A stretch of 64,000 bases of DNA from an uncultured Roseovarius sp. (GTDB taxonomy: Bacteria; Pseudomonadota; Alphaproteobacteria; Rhodobacterales; Rhodobacteraceae): NCBI GenBank assembly GCA_947499555.1, contig CANMOU010000005.1, positions 62,001-126,000 of the forward strand, in the 5' to 3' direction. Below the pieces are notes generated by a model. The model made no database searches, was not told where the DNA came from, and worked only from the letters and a program-made list of their open reading frames with translations. A program made the position numbers and the translations under genes. Below are positions 50,893 through 59,778 of the stretch, piece after piece (the first letter of the stretch is position 1; each line of letters begins with the position of its first letter).

Positions 50893-53263
50893 CGATGTTG
50901 AAAAACGCGATGAGCGCGACGAGCGCACGCTGATGCCGACCTGGTTTCAGCACGAAAAACAGCTCGCGCATATGCTGCCTTATGTGAGCCTCGTGGATGA
51001 TCGGACGGTCCGCACCCGGGTGAACGAGCTCTTCCAATGCGTCCGGATCACGGGGGTCAACAGTTATACGAAAGATGACGACTATCTCGACAAGGTCCGC
51101 GCACTCTTCGCCCGGATTGTCGCCCAGCTCGGCGAAGAGTTCTCCTACTACGTCCACAAGGTCTCGAAGGGCATCCAGGTCGATCTTGAGCCGATTGAGG
51201 GCGACACATTCGCCGCGATGGTCGACGCACAATGGCTTGGCAAGATGGAAACCAGCGGGCTACGGGACAAGACCCTAACGCTGACCGTCATTCACCGTCC
51301 GCAATCCAAAAGCTTCCTGAGCTTCATGCGCAGCCCCTCTCCAGAGCGGTTGAAGGAGGAAACATCCAAAAGACTACGGCGATTGAATGAAGCCGTGGGC
51401 ATCTTCACCTCTGGTCTCACCGAGCTGAGACCCTCCGTGCTGTCAGCGGAAACCGGCGACTTGGTAGGCTTTCTTGGCGCGCTCAATACCGGCCAGGAAC
51501 GCCCACTCTACCACAGCTCCCAGTTCGGTTTTCTAGCCTCCTCGGCTGCGAACACACGCGTGACGTTCTTCGGCGATCATTTCGAGTTGAGCGAGGGCGT
51601 GGCGGGCCGTCGGTATGGCAAGAGCTACTCGATCAAGGATTACTCCGAGCAGACCCGCTGCACGATGTTCGACACGCTCAACCTGCCCGTCGACATGATC
51701 GTCACACACTCCTTCACACCTGTGAACACGAACATGACGATCTCGCGGATCAAGCGGCAGATGAAACAGATGCAAGCCGCCGACGATGCCGCGGTCTCGC
51801 TCCGGAAAAACCTCTCCTTCCTTGCCGATGATCTCGAGGCCAAACGCGCCAGCATGGGCGATCACCATATGGTGGTCACGGTCTTTGCCGAAACCCTCGA
51901 CGCCCTGGAGACCCTTGGCGCCGAGATCGTCAACGCCGCCGCCTCTGAAGGCGTGACCATGGTGAGCGACCGCTTTGGGGCGAACACACACTACTTCAGC
52001 CAGCATCCCGGCAATCAGCCGAAGCGGCTCCGCTCCAGCACGATCACCAACCGCAACTTTGCGGATTTCGCAGCCTTCCACCGGACACAGCTTGGCAAGC
52101 AAGGGGAAGAGGTGCCTTGGGGCAAGGTGATCTCGCTCTTCCCCACCCCGGAAAAGAGCGCCTATCGCTTTTCGTTCCACGAGGCCGGGACTCCTGAGAA
52201 AGAACCTACGAGCGGGCACACGCTGATCATGGGCCGGCCAGGCTCCGGCAAGTCAGTCCTGGCCGCTTTTCTGATGACGCAAGCCAAGCGCACCGGGGCC
52301 CGGGTCTTCGTTTTTGACTATCGCCAAGGCATGGAAATGGCCGTCCGCGCAAATGGCGGGCGCTATACGACCATCCAGGGTGGAATGCCGACAGGTCTCA
52401 ACCCGCTCTGGACCGAGACCGACAGCCGCGGCATCGCCTGGCTGGCCGACTGGTTCGGGACTCTGCTCTTCCGCGAAGACAAGCCACTGACGCCGGCCCA
52501 AACAAACCGGATCATGGAATGCGTGCGCCAGAACGCACAGGCTACGGATCCGGGTCTTCGCGATTGGCAGAACTTCGCCTCGCTCTTTATGTCAATGGAT
52601 GATGAGGGGGATCTGAACCAGCGCGTCCTCGAATGGGCGGAGAAGGGCCGGTTCGGCTGGATTTTCGGACATAGCCTCGAGGACACGTTCTCGCTCGATG
52701 GCGATATGGTCGGCTTCGATCTCACGGGCATTCTCGACAGCGAAAGCGACAAGGAACGCATGGCGGTCCTCAGCTACCTCTTTCGCCGGATCGAGAGGAA
52801 GATCGAAGACCGCCGCCCGACGCTCATCATCATCGACGAGGCCTGGAAGGCGCTCGACAACGCGTATTTTGCCGAGCGTCTGTCGCAATGGCTCGTCACG
52901 GCCCGGAAACAAAACACCGTTGCCGTGATGATGACCCAATATGCCAGCCAGCTGGAACGCACGCGCACGGGCAAGACCATTGTCGAGGCCGTGCCAACCC
53001 AAGTGCTGCTGCCGAACATTCGGGCCAATGCGTCGGACTATCAGATGCTCAATCTCTACCAGAAAGAGCTCGATACGTTGCTGAACACCGGCACGAATTC
53101 GCGGCTCGCGCTTATCCGCGATGATCAGGGCTCGGTGGTCGTCGACGCTGACCTGAGCGCCCTTGGGCCCAACCTCACGATCCTTGGCGGCATGGAGGCC
53201 GGCGAAAAACTTGTCGGACCCGATTACCGCGACCGCCCCGATTTCTGGAGGCTCCAGCCATGA
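50882..53263 (+). CDS. virB4: VirB4 ATPase
   Basis: ATG 50882 follows GGAGG; 793 residues, the usual size. The N-terminal half includes MLPYVSLVDDRTVRTRVNEL and FLGALNTGQERPLY. The ATPase half has Walker A MGRPGSGKSVL (about 450-460), Walker B LIIIDEAWKAL (about 649-659) and the conserved MMTQYASQLERTRTG. It energises pilus biogenesis and substrate transfer at the inner-membrane complex. Its stop overlaps the small lipoprotein start (ATGA). Confidence 0.95.
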   Translation: MPRDDVEKRDERDERTLMPTWFQHEKQLAHMLPYVSLVDDRTVRTRVNELFQCVRITGVNSYTKDDDYLDKVRALFARIVAQLGEEFSYYVHKVSKGIQVDLEPIEGDTFAAMVDAQWLGKMETSGLRDKTLTLTVIHRPQSKSFLSFMRSPSPERLKEETSKRLRRLNEAVGIFTSGLTELRPSVLSAETGDLVGFLGALNTGQERPLYHSSQFGFLASSAANTRVTFFGDHFELSEGVAGRRYGKSYSIKDYSEQTRCTMFDTLNLPVDMIVTHSFTPVNTNMTISRIKRQMKQMQAADDAAVSLRKNLSFLADDLEAKRASMGDHHMVVTVFAETLDALETLGAEIVNAAASEGVTMVSDRFGANTHYFSQHPGNQPKRLRSSTITNRNFADFAAFHRTQLGKQGEEVPWGKVISLFPTPEKSAYRFSFHEAGTPEKEPTSGHTLIMGRPGSGKSVLAAFLMTQAKRTGARVFVFDYRQGMEMAVRANGGRYTTIQGGMPTGLNPLWTETDSRGIAWLADWFGTLLFREDKPLTPAQTNRIMECVRQNAQATDPGLRDWQNFASLFMSMDDEGDLNQRVLEWAEKGRFGWIFGHSLEDTFSLDGDMVGFDLTGILDSESDKERMAVLSYLFRRIERKIEDRRPTLIIIDEAWKALDNAYFAERLSQWLVTARKQNTVAVMMTQYASQLERTRTGKTIVEAVPTQVLLPNIRANASDYQMLNLYQKELDTLLNTGTNSRLALIRDDQGSVVVDADLSALGPNLTILGGMEAGEKLVGPDYRDRPDFWRLQP

Positions 53264-53427
53264 AGACATTCTCCCTTGTCCTGCTCATTTGCACGCTGGC
53301 CGCTTGTTCCAACTACCGCGAACCGAAAGCAAACTGCTTTGCTTTCGTCTCTCAGGGCCCTGCCCCGCTCGACTGTGACTTCGAGGCGCTCCCCGGTGCC
53401 GGCCTCGAGGACGTTGCCAATGAGTAG
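53260..53427 (+). CDS. Small lipoprotein, VirB7-like
   Basis: This 55-residue frame starts in an ATGA overlap with virB4 and ends inside the start of the next gene. Its signal (MKTFSLVLLICTLAAC) has a LAAC lipobox with the acylated Cys16. Two further cysteines (Cys26, Cys39) could make a disulfide. Size, position and lipidation fit VirB7, which anchors VirB9 in the outer-membrane core. Sequence alone is too short to be sure. Confidence 0.7.
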   Translation: MKTFSLVLLICTLAACSNYREPKANCFAFVSQGPAPLDCDFEALPGAGLEDVANE

Positions 53428-54574
53428 ACCCCTCGTCATCACGCTGCTCCTGCTCTGCGCGACGTCTGTCGCACTTGCTCAGGGCGTACCGGTGAATGAC
53501 AGCGGGCTGACCGCGCGCGATCTGATCGAAACGGGTGATCGTGAAGCCGACCTCGCCGTCCAGCGCGAGACTCTGACAGTCCAGGAACAGATTTCCGAGA
53601 TCGAACGCGAACAGCTTGCGGTCCTCGATGCCATACTCGACGCTCAGACCAGTTTCGATAGCGCCTCGATCACGGGAATGGTCACGGATCTTGAGGGCGG
53701 AAATGGGGATGCCAACCGCTCGGTGGCCGCTGTGTATGGCATCACCGAGATCGACCCAAACCCCGCTGGCGAACAGATGTTCGGCGATGCGGCGGAGAAT
53801 ATCGAGCAGCTGATCATCCGGGTTGCCCAGGAAACCCACGGGCGGCCCGGGGTCTCTGCCGCCGGTCTCTCGGTCGTGCAATGGCGCGCGCTTCTACAGG
53901 CGCTGATCTGGCAGGAGAGCCGCTTCGTGATCCGCGCTGAAAGCCCCGTGGGCGCCTACGGGCTCACACAAATCATGCCCGGGACCGCCAGCGATCTCGG
54001 GATCAACCCGGAATACCGCACCAGCCCGTACCTTCAGGTCGAAGGCGGTGCCCGGTATCTCTCAGACCAGCTCGCGCGCTTCGATGGTAACATCATCTTC
54101 GGGCTTGCGGCCTACAATGCAGGCCCGGGTCGCGTGATCGAATATGGCGGCGTGCCACCGTTCCGGGAAACCCAGCATTACGTCACCGTCATTCCGCAGC
54201 AGTACAATGCCTATCTTGCGCGGATTGGCGGGATTGAGGCCCTCGGCACAATTGATCCGGCTCTGCTGGCCAACTCAAACCTTTCGCTGACCGGCGCAGG
54301 TGCCGCCTTTTATGGCAGCAATTCCCCAACTGCGATCCGGCAAGCGGGCCTTCGCATCCGGGATATCGTGACCCGCATCAGCACCACAGCTGATGTGCAG
54401 GAGTCCATGGCGCTCAACACCTACGCACGGGCCGAACTGGTCCGGCTCATCGCTGCCATGACGCGTCTCCAGGCCGCGCGCACGCAGCCGCTCAGCGCGG
54501 AACAGATGCGCCTCGCTGCCGCCCGGATGCAGGAACAAGACTTCATGACCTTCACCCTAGAGGAGCTGGACTGA
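53420..54574 (+). CDS. VirB5-like protein with an embedded lytic transglycosylase domain
   Basis: ATG 53420 overlaps the lipoprotein gene by eight bases; 384 residues. A signal peptide ends at ALA-QG. The next part (QGVPVNDSGL, then coiled-coil DLAVQRETLTVQEQISEIER) resembles the VirB5-like protein encoded next. An SLT domain lies at about 160-270 ([52 protein letters not shown]). The C-terminus, EQDFMTFTLEELD, mirrors EQNFMEFTIPDLGD of the neighbour. So this looks like a VirB5-type scaffold carrying a muramidase, a second one in the same operon. Confidence 0.8.
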   Translation: MSRPLVITLLLLCATSVALAQGVPVNDSGLTARDLIETGDREADLAVQRETLTVQEQISEIEREQLAVLDAILDAQTSFDSASITGMVTDLEGGNGDANRSVAAVYGITEIDPNPAGEQMFGDAAENIEQLIIRVAQETHGRPGVSAAGLSVVQWRALLQALIWQESRFVIRAESPVGAYGLTQIMPGTASDLGINPEYRTSPYLQVEGGARYLSDQLARFDGNIIFGLAAYNAGPGRVIEYGGVPPFRETQHYVTVIPQQYNAYLARIGGIEALGTIDPALLANSNLSLTGAGAAFYGSNSPTAIRQAGLRIRDIVTRISTTADVQESMALNTYARAELVRLIAAMTRLQAARTQPLSAEQMRLAAARMQEQDFMTFTLEELD

Positions 54575-55407
54575 TGCCCGCCCAACCGCGTCTCAAGACC
54601 CTACGTGTACTCACTTTGACAGCTTTGCTGCCACTAGGTGGGATCGTCACGCCACTTACTCTGATACCCTCAACCGCTACCGCCCAAGGCGTACCCGTCG
54701 TTGACACCCAAAACATCGCGCAAAACATCCAGCAACTGCGCCAGATGATCGAAGACGAGCTCCTGCAGAACGAACAACTCCTGCAGCTACGGGAACAGCT
54801 CACCACACTCACGGACCAACTCGCCGAATTGCAGAGGACCTATGAGGCTTTGACCCGCCTCGCTGAACTTCCTGAGGTCATCGCCACCGAAATGGAAGCT
54901 GAGCTCAACGGCATCCTCGATCAGGAATTCGGGGACATCCAAGCGACGATCCAGGCCATTCGCACAGGCGACTTCTCGGGGCTCAGTGGCTCAGGCGCGG
55001 CCGAGATCGAAACCCAGATGGACCGCGTGCTCGCAGAACTGGGTTTCGACGACGATACGCTCCGGGAGATGGCCACCAGCGGCAACGCAGGCGCAGAGCG
55101 CATCGCGACCCAAGCGACCACAGGCGCGCTTGTCTCGGCTGCCGCGCAAAACAGCTATGACGACGCAGGCCAATCGCTCGAACGCGTAGATCGGCTCGTC
55201 GGCCTGATCGATGACATGGACGAGCTCAAGGAAAGCGTCGATCTCAACACCCGGGTGACCGCCGAACTCGCGATCGCGCTCGTCGCCATGTGGCAACTTG
55301 AGGCCGTGCAGACCGTGGGCGATGGCACCGGTGGCGTGATCGATGCCGCCACCATCGCCGAGGAACAGAACTTCATGGAATTCACCATTCCGGATTTGGG
55401 CGACTGA
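54574..55407 (+). CDS. virB5: VirB5-like minor pilus protein
   Basis: The ATG shares a base with the previous stop (TGATG); 277 residues. A signal peptide is followed by QGVPVVDTQNIAQNIQQLRQ, a long coiled coil (RQMIEDELLQNEQLLQLREQ, LTTLTDQLAELQRTYEALTR) and a helical C-terminal part (LKESVDLNTRVTAELAIALV). This is the VirB5/TrbJ pattern for the pilus tip or periplasmic assembly. It pairs in sequence with the SLT-bearing protein just upstream. Confidence 0.82.
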   Translation: MPAQPRLKTLRVLTLTALLPLGGIVTPLTLIPSTATAQGVPVVDTQNIAQNIQQLRQMIEDELLQNEQLLQLREQLTTLTDQLAELQRTYEALTRLAELPEVIATEMEAELNGILDQEFGDIQATIQAIRTGDFSGLSGSGAAEIETQMDRVLAELGFDDDTLREMATSGNAGAERIATQATTGALVSAAAQNSYDDAGQSLERVDRLVGLIDDMDELKESVDLNTRVTAELAIALVAMWQLEAVQTVGDGTGGVIDAATIAEEQNFMEFTIPDLGD

Positions 55408-55425
55408 CCATCGAGGCATGAGACT

Positions 55426-56079
55426 TTGAACAGCGAACGCGAAATCATCGAGGAGGAACTGGTCTACGGCGCGCTGCGTCGCGAACGGCTCTGGCAGCGC
55501 TTGGGCCTGCTCGGGGTCATATTCGGGCTGGTCGGTTGCCTCGGCGCAGTGATGGTCGCCATTCTCGACGTCGATCCGCCTCCTGTTGTTGTGCCCTACG
55601 ATCCCGACACCGGATTTGCCCTGCCCGAAGCCTCTGTGGGGGCCACGCAAGTGACCGCGAACCAGGCCGTCATCGAGGCGGAGATTTTCCGCTATGTGAC
55701 CGACCGCGAAGTCTACAACCAGCTCGACAATGACGTGCGGATCCGAAGCATTCTACAGCGCTCCGATGGCCGGGCGGAAGCCTCCGTCACGGCGCAATGG
55801 AACAGCGCGAACCCGCAATATCCACCCAAGGTTTACGGCGAGGATTCCACGCTTGATGTCGAGGTTCTCAGCATCAACCTGATCGGGGAGAACCGCGCCA
55901 CGGTACGTCTCCGCAAGCGCCTCACCTCGATCCAAGGCATCCAGGCAGGCCTCTTCACCGCAACACTACTTTTTGAGTTCCGACCCGAGACCGCACGCAC
56001 GATCGATCAGGTCTGGACCAACCCCTTTGGCTTCACCGTGCTCGAATATTCGATCCGGTCCGACAGATTGGAGAACTGA
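55426..56079 (+). CDS. virB8: VirB8 inner-membrane scaffold protein
   Basis: The start is TTG at 55426 with GAGG about ten bases upstream; 217 residues. One membrane span (LGLLGVIFGLVGCLGAVMVA) precedes the periplasmic VirB8 domain: EAEIFRYVTDREVYNQLDND, VTAQWNSANPQYPPKVYG and a final QVWTNPFGFTVLEYSI, a typical VirB8 end. It nucleates the T4SS at the inner membrane. Confidence 0.9.
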   Translation: MNSEREIIEEELVYGALRRERLWQRLGLLGVIFGLVGCLGAVMVAILDVDPPPVVVPYDPDTGFALPEASVGATQVTANQAVIEAEIFRYVTDREVYNQLDNDVRIRSILQRSDGRAEASVTAQWNSANPQYPPKVYGEDSTLDVEVLSINLIGENRATVRLRKRLTSIQGIQAGLFTATLLFEFRPETARTIDQVWTNPFGFTVLEYSIRSDRLEN

Positions 56080-56080
56080 T

Positions 56081-56773
56081 ATGCGGCGCTTTGGGCCTTT
56101 CCTTCTCATCCTCGTATTCACGGCCTCGAGCGCGTTTGCCGAGGCCACGCCCCGTCGTGGCGCACACGATCCGCGCGTCCGGATCGCCACCTATCAGGAA
56201 GGCCAGGTCTTCCGCCTGAACATCTCGCTCACCCATGTGACCACCATCGAGTTCGGCGAGGGGGAAACCATCCGCTCGATCCTTGCGGGCGACACCGAAG
56301 GTTTCGAGCTCGACGGCGTGCCCGGCGGTCAGGCCTTCGCGATCAAGCCGCTCGCGCGCGGTGTCCATACCAACGTCACCGTCTATACCAACCGGCGCAG
56401 CTACTATTTCAACGTCCAGGAGGTCTCGACACCCACATTCTACGTGGTGCAGTTCCACTATCCGGATGAAGAGCGTCGCCCCCAGAATGCCGTCGCGGCT
56501 CAGGCCCCGAACTACAATTACGGCGCCAGTGATCGAACGGAAATCACGCCCGCGCGCGTTTGGGATGACGGCACATTCACCTTCTTCCAGTTTGCCCGCA
56601 ACGCGCCTGTCCCGGCGATCTTCCGGTATTCAAACGGGCGCGAGCGCACCGTCAATACGCAAGCCACCGAACCGGGCGTGATGCGGGTCTCGGGCGTGAA
56701 TGCCCAGTGGGTGCTACGCCTCGGCGATACCGTCGTCTGCATTCAAGCCAATTCGCTGATGGGAGGCACGTGA
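56081..56773 (+). CDS. virB9: VirB9 outer-membrane core protein
   Basis: ATG 56081 lies one base after the virB8 stop; 230 residues. A signal peptide ends at AFA-EA. The mature protein has the VirB9 N-terminal domain (DPRVRIATYQEGQVFRLNIS, IKPLARGVHTNVTVYTNRRS) and C-terminal domain (PARVWDDGTFTFFQFARNAP; VNAQWVLRLGDTVVCIQ). With VirB7 and VirB10 it forms the core ring. Its stop overlaps the virB10 start (TGATG). Confidence 0.92.
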   Translation: MRRFGPFLLILVFTASSAFAEATPRRGAHDPRVRIATYQEGQVFRLNISLTHVTTIEFGEGETIRSILAGDTEGFELDGVPGGQAFAIKPLARGVHTNVTVYTNRRSYYFNVQEVSTPTFYVVQFHYPDEERRPQNAVAAQAPNYNYGASDRTEITPARVWDDGTFTFFQFARNAPVPAIFRYSNGRERTVNTQATEPGVMRVSGVNAQWVLRLGDTVVCIQANSLMGGT

Positions 56774-58167
56774 TGAGCGACAAGCCGAACCAACCTGACA
56801 TGTCCGAACGCCTCGCCCGGCTTGAGGCAAGCGCCTCGGGCAGCCCGGTCACCGCAACCCACCGTTCGCCTCTGACGGCCCTGCTCATTGTCGTCCTGAT
56901 CGTTCTCGGCGGTACAATCCTTTACCTGTTGAACCAGCCCGAAGAGGAAGTTGCCCTGCCCACGGCCACACCAGACGAGTTCCAACCCGAAGGCGACGGG
57001 TTCGGCACTATCGAGCCCTTCGTGCCCCCTGCCCCGCCGGAACCGGAAGTCGTGGAAGTCCCTGCCCCGGCACCGGAACCGAATGCCGAACTGCTCGCCC
57101 AGATCGCGGCTCTGCAGGCACAGATCGAAGCCATCCAGAACACGCCAGACCCAGTTCTTGAAGAAGACACGGCAGCAGCGGAGGCCATCAACGCGCTGAC
57201 CGCCCAACTGGCAGAACTGCAGACGGCCTCGGAGGCCGCGCAACAGCAATTCGCGGATGAGCTGGAAGCCCGGGACCGCGCGTTGCAACAGCTGCGCATG
57301 GATCTCGACCTTGCTCGTCTTGAGTCCCAACAACCGACCCCGGCGCCGGCGGGTCCGACCGATGAAGAGCTGCGGCGCATGGAAGAAGAACGGCGGCGAC
57401 AAGAAGAAGAGGCACGCCGTCTTGCCGAGCTCCAACGCCGGGCCAAGGAAGAGCGTGCGTTCCAGGAGCGCCGAATCCTATCGCCCGTCATCGCCTTCGG
57501 TGGCGCGACTGGCGGCACAAATGGTACCGAACTGGCAGAACATACCTTCGGCGAAGTCACCGACTTCGTCCTGAACGGGGCCTTCCCGAGCCCTGTCACC
57601 CAATCCGAAATTATCGCGAACCCGGCGAACACCGTGATCCAGGGCACGGTGATCCAGGCCGCTCTGGAAACAGCAATTACGAGCGAGTTGGCGGGCCAGG
57701 TCCGCGCCATCACCTCCGAGCATGTCTACAGCTATGACGGAACCCGCCTACTGATCCCCGCCGGATCCCGGCTGATCGGGCGGTATCGATCCGGCGCGGA
57801 TATCGCCCAAAGGCGGCTCACAATCGCCTGGGACCGGATCATCCTGCCCAACGATCAGACCATCCAGATCAGCGCCTTCGGGGCCGATGAACTTGGTCGC
57901 TCCGGCACCACGGGCTTTGTCGACACGCGCTTTGCCGAACGCTTCGGCTCGGCAGCGCTGATTTCGCTGATATCTGCCGCGCCCACCGTGGCGGCAAACG
58001 AAACGGAAGATGAACTCGCCGAAGACGTGCTCGAAGACATTGGCGACGATCTCGCCGACGCCACCGACAGCGTGATCGGTGAATACCTCTCGATCGGCCC
58101 TGTCATGTATGTCGATCAGGGCGCGCGGATCACCGTCATGGTGGACCGGGACCTGGAGATCTTCTGA
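56773..58167 (+). CDS. virB10: VirB10 core-complex protein
   Basis: ATG 56773 follows GGGAGGC; 464 residues. A cytoplasmic N-terminus leads to one membrane helix (LTALLIVVLIVLGGTILYLL, about 35-55), a proline-rich stalk (FVPPAPPEPEVVEVPAPAPE), a long charged coiled coil (ELRRMEEERRRQEEEARRLA) and the C-terminal TrbI/VirB10 domain (GAFPSPVTQSEIIANPANTV, LLIPAGSRLIGRYRSGADIA, GPVMYVDQGARITVMVDRDL). It spans both membranes and senses energy for channel opening. Confidence 0.94.
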   Translation: MSDKPNQPDMSERLARLEASASGSPVTATHRSPLTALLIVVLIVLGGTILYLLNQPEEEVALPTATPDEFQPEGDGFGTIEPFVPPAPPEPEVVEVPAPAPEPNAELLAQIAALQAQIEAIQNTPDPVLEEDTAAAEAINALTAQLAELQTASEAAQQQFADELEARDRALQQLRMDLDLARLESQQPTPAPAGPTDEELRRMEEERRRQEEEARRLAELQRRAKEERAFQERRILSPVIAFGGATGGTNGTELAEHTFGEVTDFVLNGAFPSPVTQSEIIANPANTVIQGTVIQAALETAITSELAGQVRAITSEHVYSYDGTRLLIPAGSRLIGRYRSGADIAQRRLTIAWDRIILPNDQTIQISAFGADELGRSGTTGFVDTRFAERFGSAALISLISAAPTVAANETEDELAEDVLEDIGDDLADATDSVIGEYLSIGPVMYVDQGARITVMVDRDLEIF

Positions 58168-58169
58168 CG

Positions 58170-59156
58170 ATGTCACTCAGCTATCTCCAGGCCTCCATCG
58201 ACAAGCTGGAAGATGCCAAGCGCGAAGATGTCATCGAGATCTGCATCAATCCGGACGGGTCCTGCTGGGGCGAATTCCAGGGGGACCATTTCATGCGCCG
58301 CCTGGATCAGACGCTGACCGAGGATCAGATCAAGGACCTAGGGAACCAGATCGCCTCTGACGCCGCCACGCCCCTCTCCAAGGACCGGCCCATTGTGTCC
58401 GTCTCTATCACCTATCGCGACCGTCCGATCCGCGCCCAGGTGATCACGCCCCCAGCGGTCAGCCGGGGTATGTCGATCAGTCTGCGCTTCTTCTCAAGCC
58501 TGCCACTCGAGTCCATCGAACTGGGTTTCCTCTACGGCAAGGAGCGGAAGTTGGAGGAATTGCGTCAGGAAAAGAACCGCCAGCTTCGGGAAGTGGTGAT
58601 CAACGGTGACATAGAGTCTGCGATCCGGCACTGCGTCATGAACAAGCTCAACATGATCGTCTCTGGCGGCACCTCCACCGGGAAGACGGTCGCCGCTAGA
58701 AAAATCCTTTCCTTTGTCAGCGACGAAGAGCGGATCGTGACGATCGAAGAAGCCGCCGAGCTTCTGCCGAAACAGCCCAATGCCGTCACATTGATCTCCA
58801 ATCGGGATGCCGTGAACCAGACCGCTGATGTTCTACTGACGGCGACCCTCCGTATGCGGCCTGACCGTATCATCTTGGGCGAGGTCCGCGGGAAAGAGGC
58901 CATGACCTTCCTCGAAGCCATCAACACAGGTCATGGCGGCTCAATGACCACGCTACACGCCGAAACCCCCCAATTGGCGGTTCAGCGCCTAGCCATCGCA
59001 GCCCTCAAGACCGAGGTCCCGATCCCTTATCGCGACATGATAGACTACATCGAAAGCTCCATCGACGTGATCATTCAAGCGGGCCGCGAAGACGGAAAAC
59101 GGGGGATCACGGAGTTTTACCTTCCAGGCACATCTTTTGAGGAGAGTCCAAAATGA
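58170..59156 (+). CDS. virB11: VirB11 traffic ATPase
   Basis: The 328-residue hexameric ATPase has an N-terminal domain with GSCWGEFQGDHFMRR, Walker A GGTSTGKT (165-172), the Asp box (ERIVTIEEAAELL), Walker B IILGEVRGKEAMTFLEAINT and the His box GHGGSMTTLHAETPQ. It drives pilus assembly and DNA transfer with VirB4. Its stop overlaps the next small gene. Confidence 0.95.
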   Translation: MSLSYLQASIDKLEDAKREDVIEICINPDGSCWGEFQGDHFMRRLDQTLTEDQIKDLGNQIASDAATPLSKDRPIVSVSITYRDRPIRAQVITPPAVSRGMSISLRFFSSLPLESIELGFLYGKERKLEELRQEKNRQLREVVINGDIESAIRHCVMNKLNMIVSGGTSTGKTVAARKILSFVSDEERIVTIEEAAELLPKQPNAVTLISNRDAVNQTADVLLTATLRMRPDRIILGEVRGKEAMTFLEAINTGHGGSMTTLHAETPQLAVQRLAIAALKTEVPIPYRDMIDYIESSIDVIIQAGREDGKRGITEFYLPGTSFEESPK

Positions 59157-59365
59157 AGCGTTATGAGCCGAAAATCCTGACTTTCTCCCCGTCTGAAAAG
59201 GGTTCGATGGAAAAAGCAGAAGACATCCTTTTCACCTATACGATTGAAGGCTGGGAGATCATCTCCGCTACGCAGATGCAGGGATTGCAACCAATCCTGA
59301 CAGTCGTTTTGCAACGGGAAATCTCAGAAGACGAGTACAAGCAGATTATAGAGAAACGAGCATGA
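59153..59365 (+). CDS. Small conserved protein in the virB operon
   Basis: The 70-residue frame starts in an ATGA overlap with virB11 and ends in an overlap with the next gene, which supports real translation. It is a small soluble alpha/beta protein (AEDILFTYTIEGWEIISATQ, LQPILTVVLQREISEDEYKQ) resembling DUF4177-type folds. I know no function. Confidence 0.65.
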   Translation: MKRYEPKILTFSPSEKGSMEKAEDILFTYTIEGWEIISATQMQGLQPILTVVLQREISEDEYKQIIEKRA

Positions 59366-59763
59366 GCTGCTTCAATGCAATTCTGATGCTTGCGCTGGTT
59401 TCCGGCCCCTCCATGGCTTTCGCGCAGGGCTTGGCTCCGACAATGGATCATCAGTTCGAATTCTGCCACGAGCGCCCGCTGGAGCCTGAATGGATGGGCA
59501 GCTTGCCAACGCGGGAAAGCTATAAGCGCTTGGTGATTCAAACAATCTATCGAGCACATGGCCTCGAGCGAGTGATCGAAGCTGGCGAGTGCTCCTGTGC
59601 GACGCGCTTCCCATCCTGGGACGTCGCAGTTCAGCACTTCAACGACCGGTACCTAGGCGCTGATCGGGACGTGATGCGAGACGCGGAAGATCGCTATTTG
59701 ACTCGGTTTAACGAGTTGCGATCAGCGGCAAGGCAGATCTGCGAAGCTGTGGGAAATTGGTGA
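59362..59763 (+). CDS. Secreted hypothetical protein in the virB operon
   Basis: The 133-residue product has a signal peptide (FNAILMLALVSGPSMAFA-QG) and several cysteines (EFCHERPLEP; GECSCATRFPSWDVAV; RQICEAVGNW), so it is probably a disulfide-bonded periplasmic protein. It overlaps the gene before it and ends 15 bases before virB6. A role in T4SS assembly is inferred only from place. Confidence 0.65.
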   Translation: MSCFNAILMLALVSGPSMAFAQGLAPTMDHQFEFCHERPLEPEWMGSLPTRESYKRLVIQTIYRAHGLERVIEAGECSCATRFPSWDVAVQHFNDRYLGADRDVMRDAEDRYLTRFNELRSAARQICEAVGNW

Positions 59764-59778
59764 GATAGGGGGAGAGAC

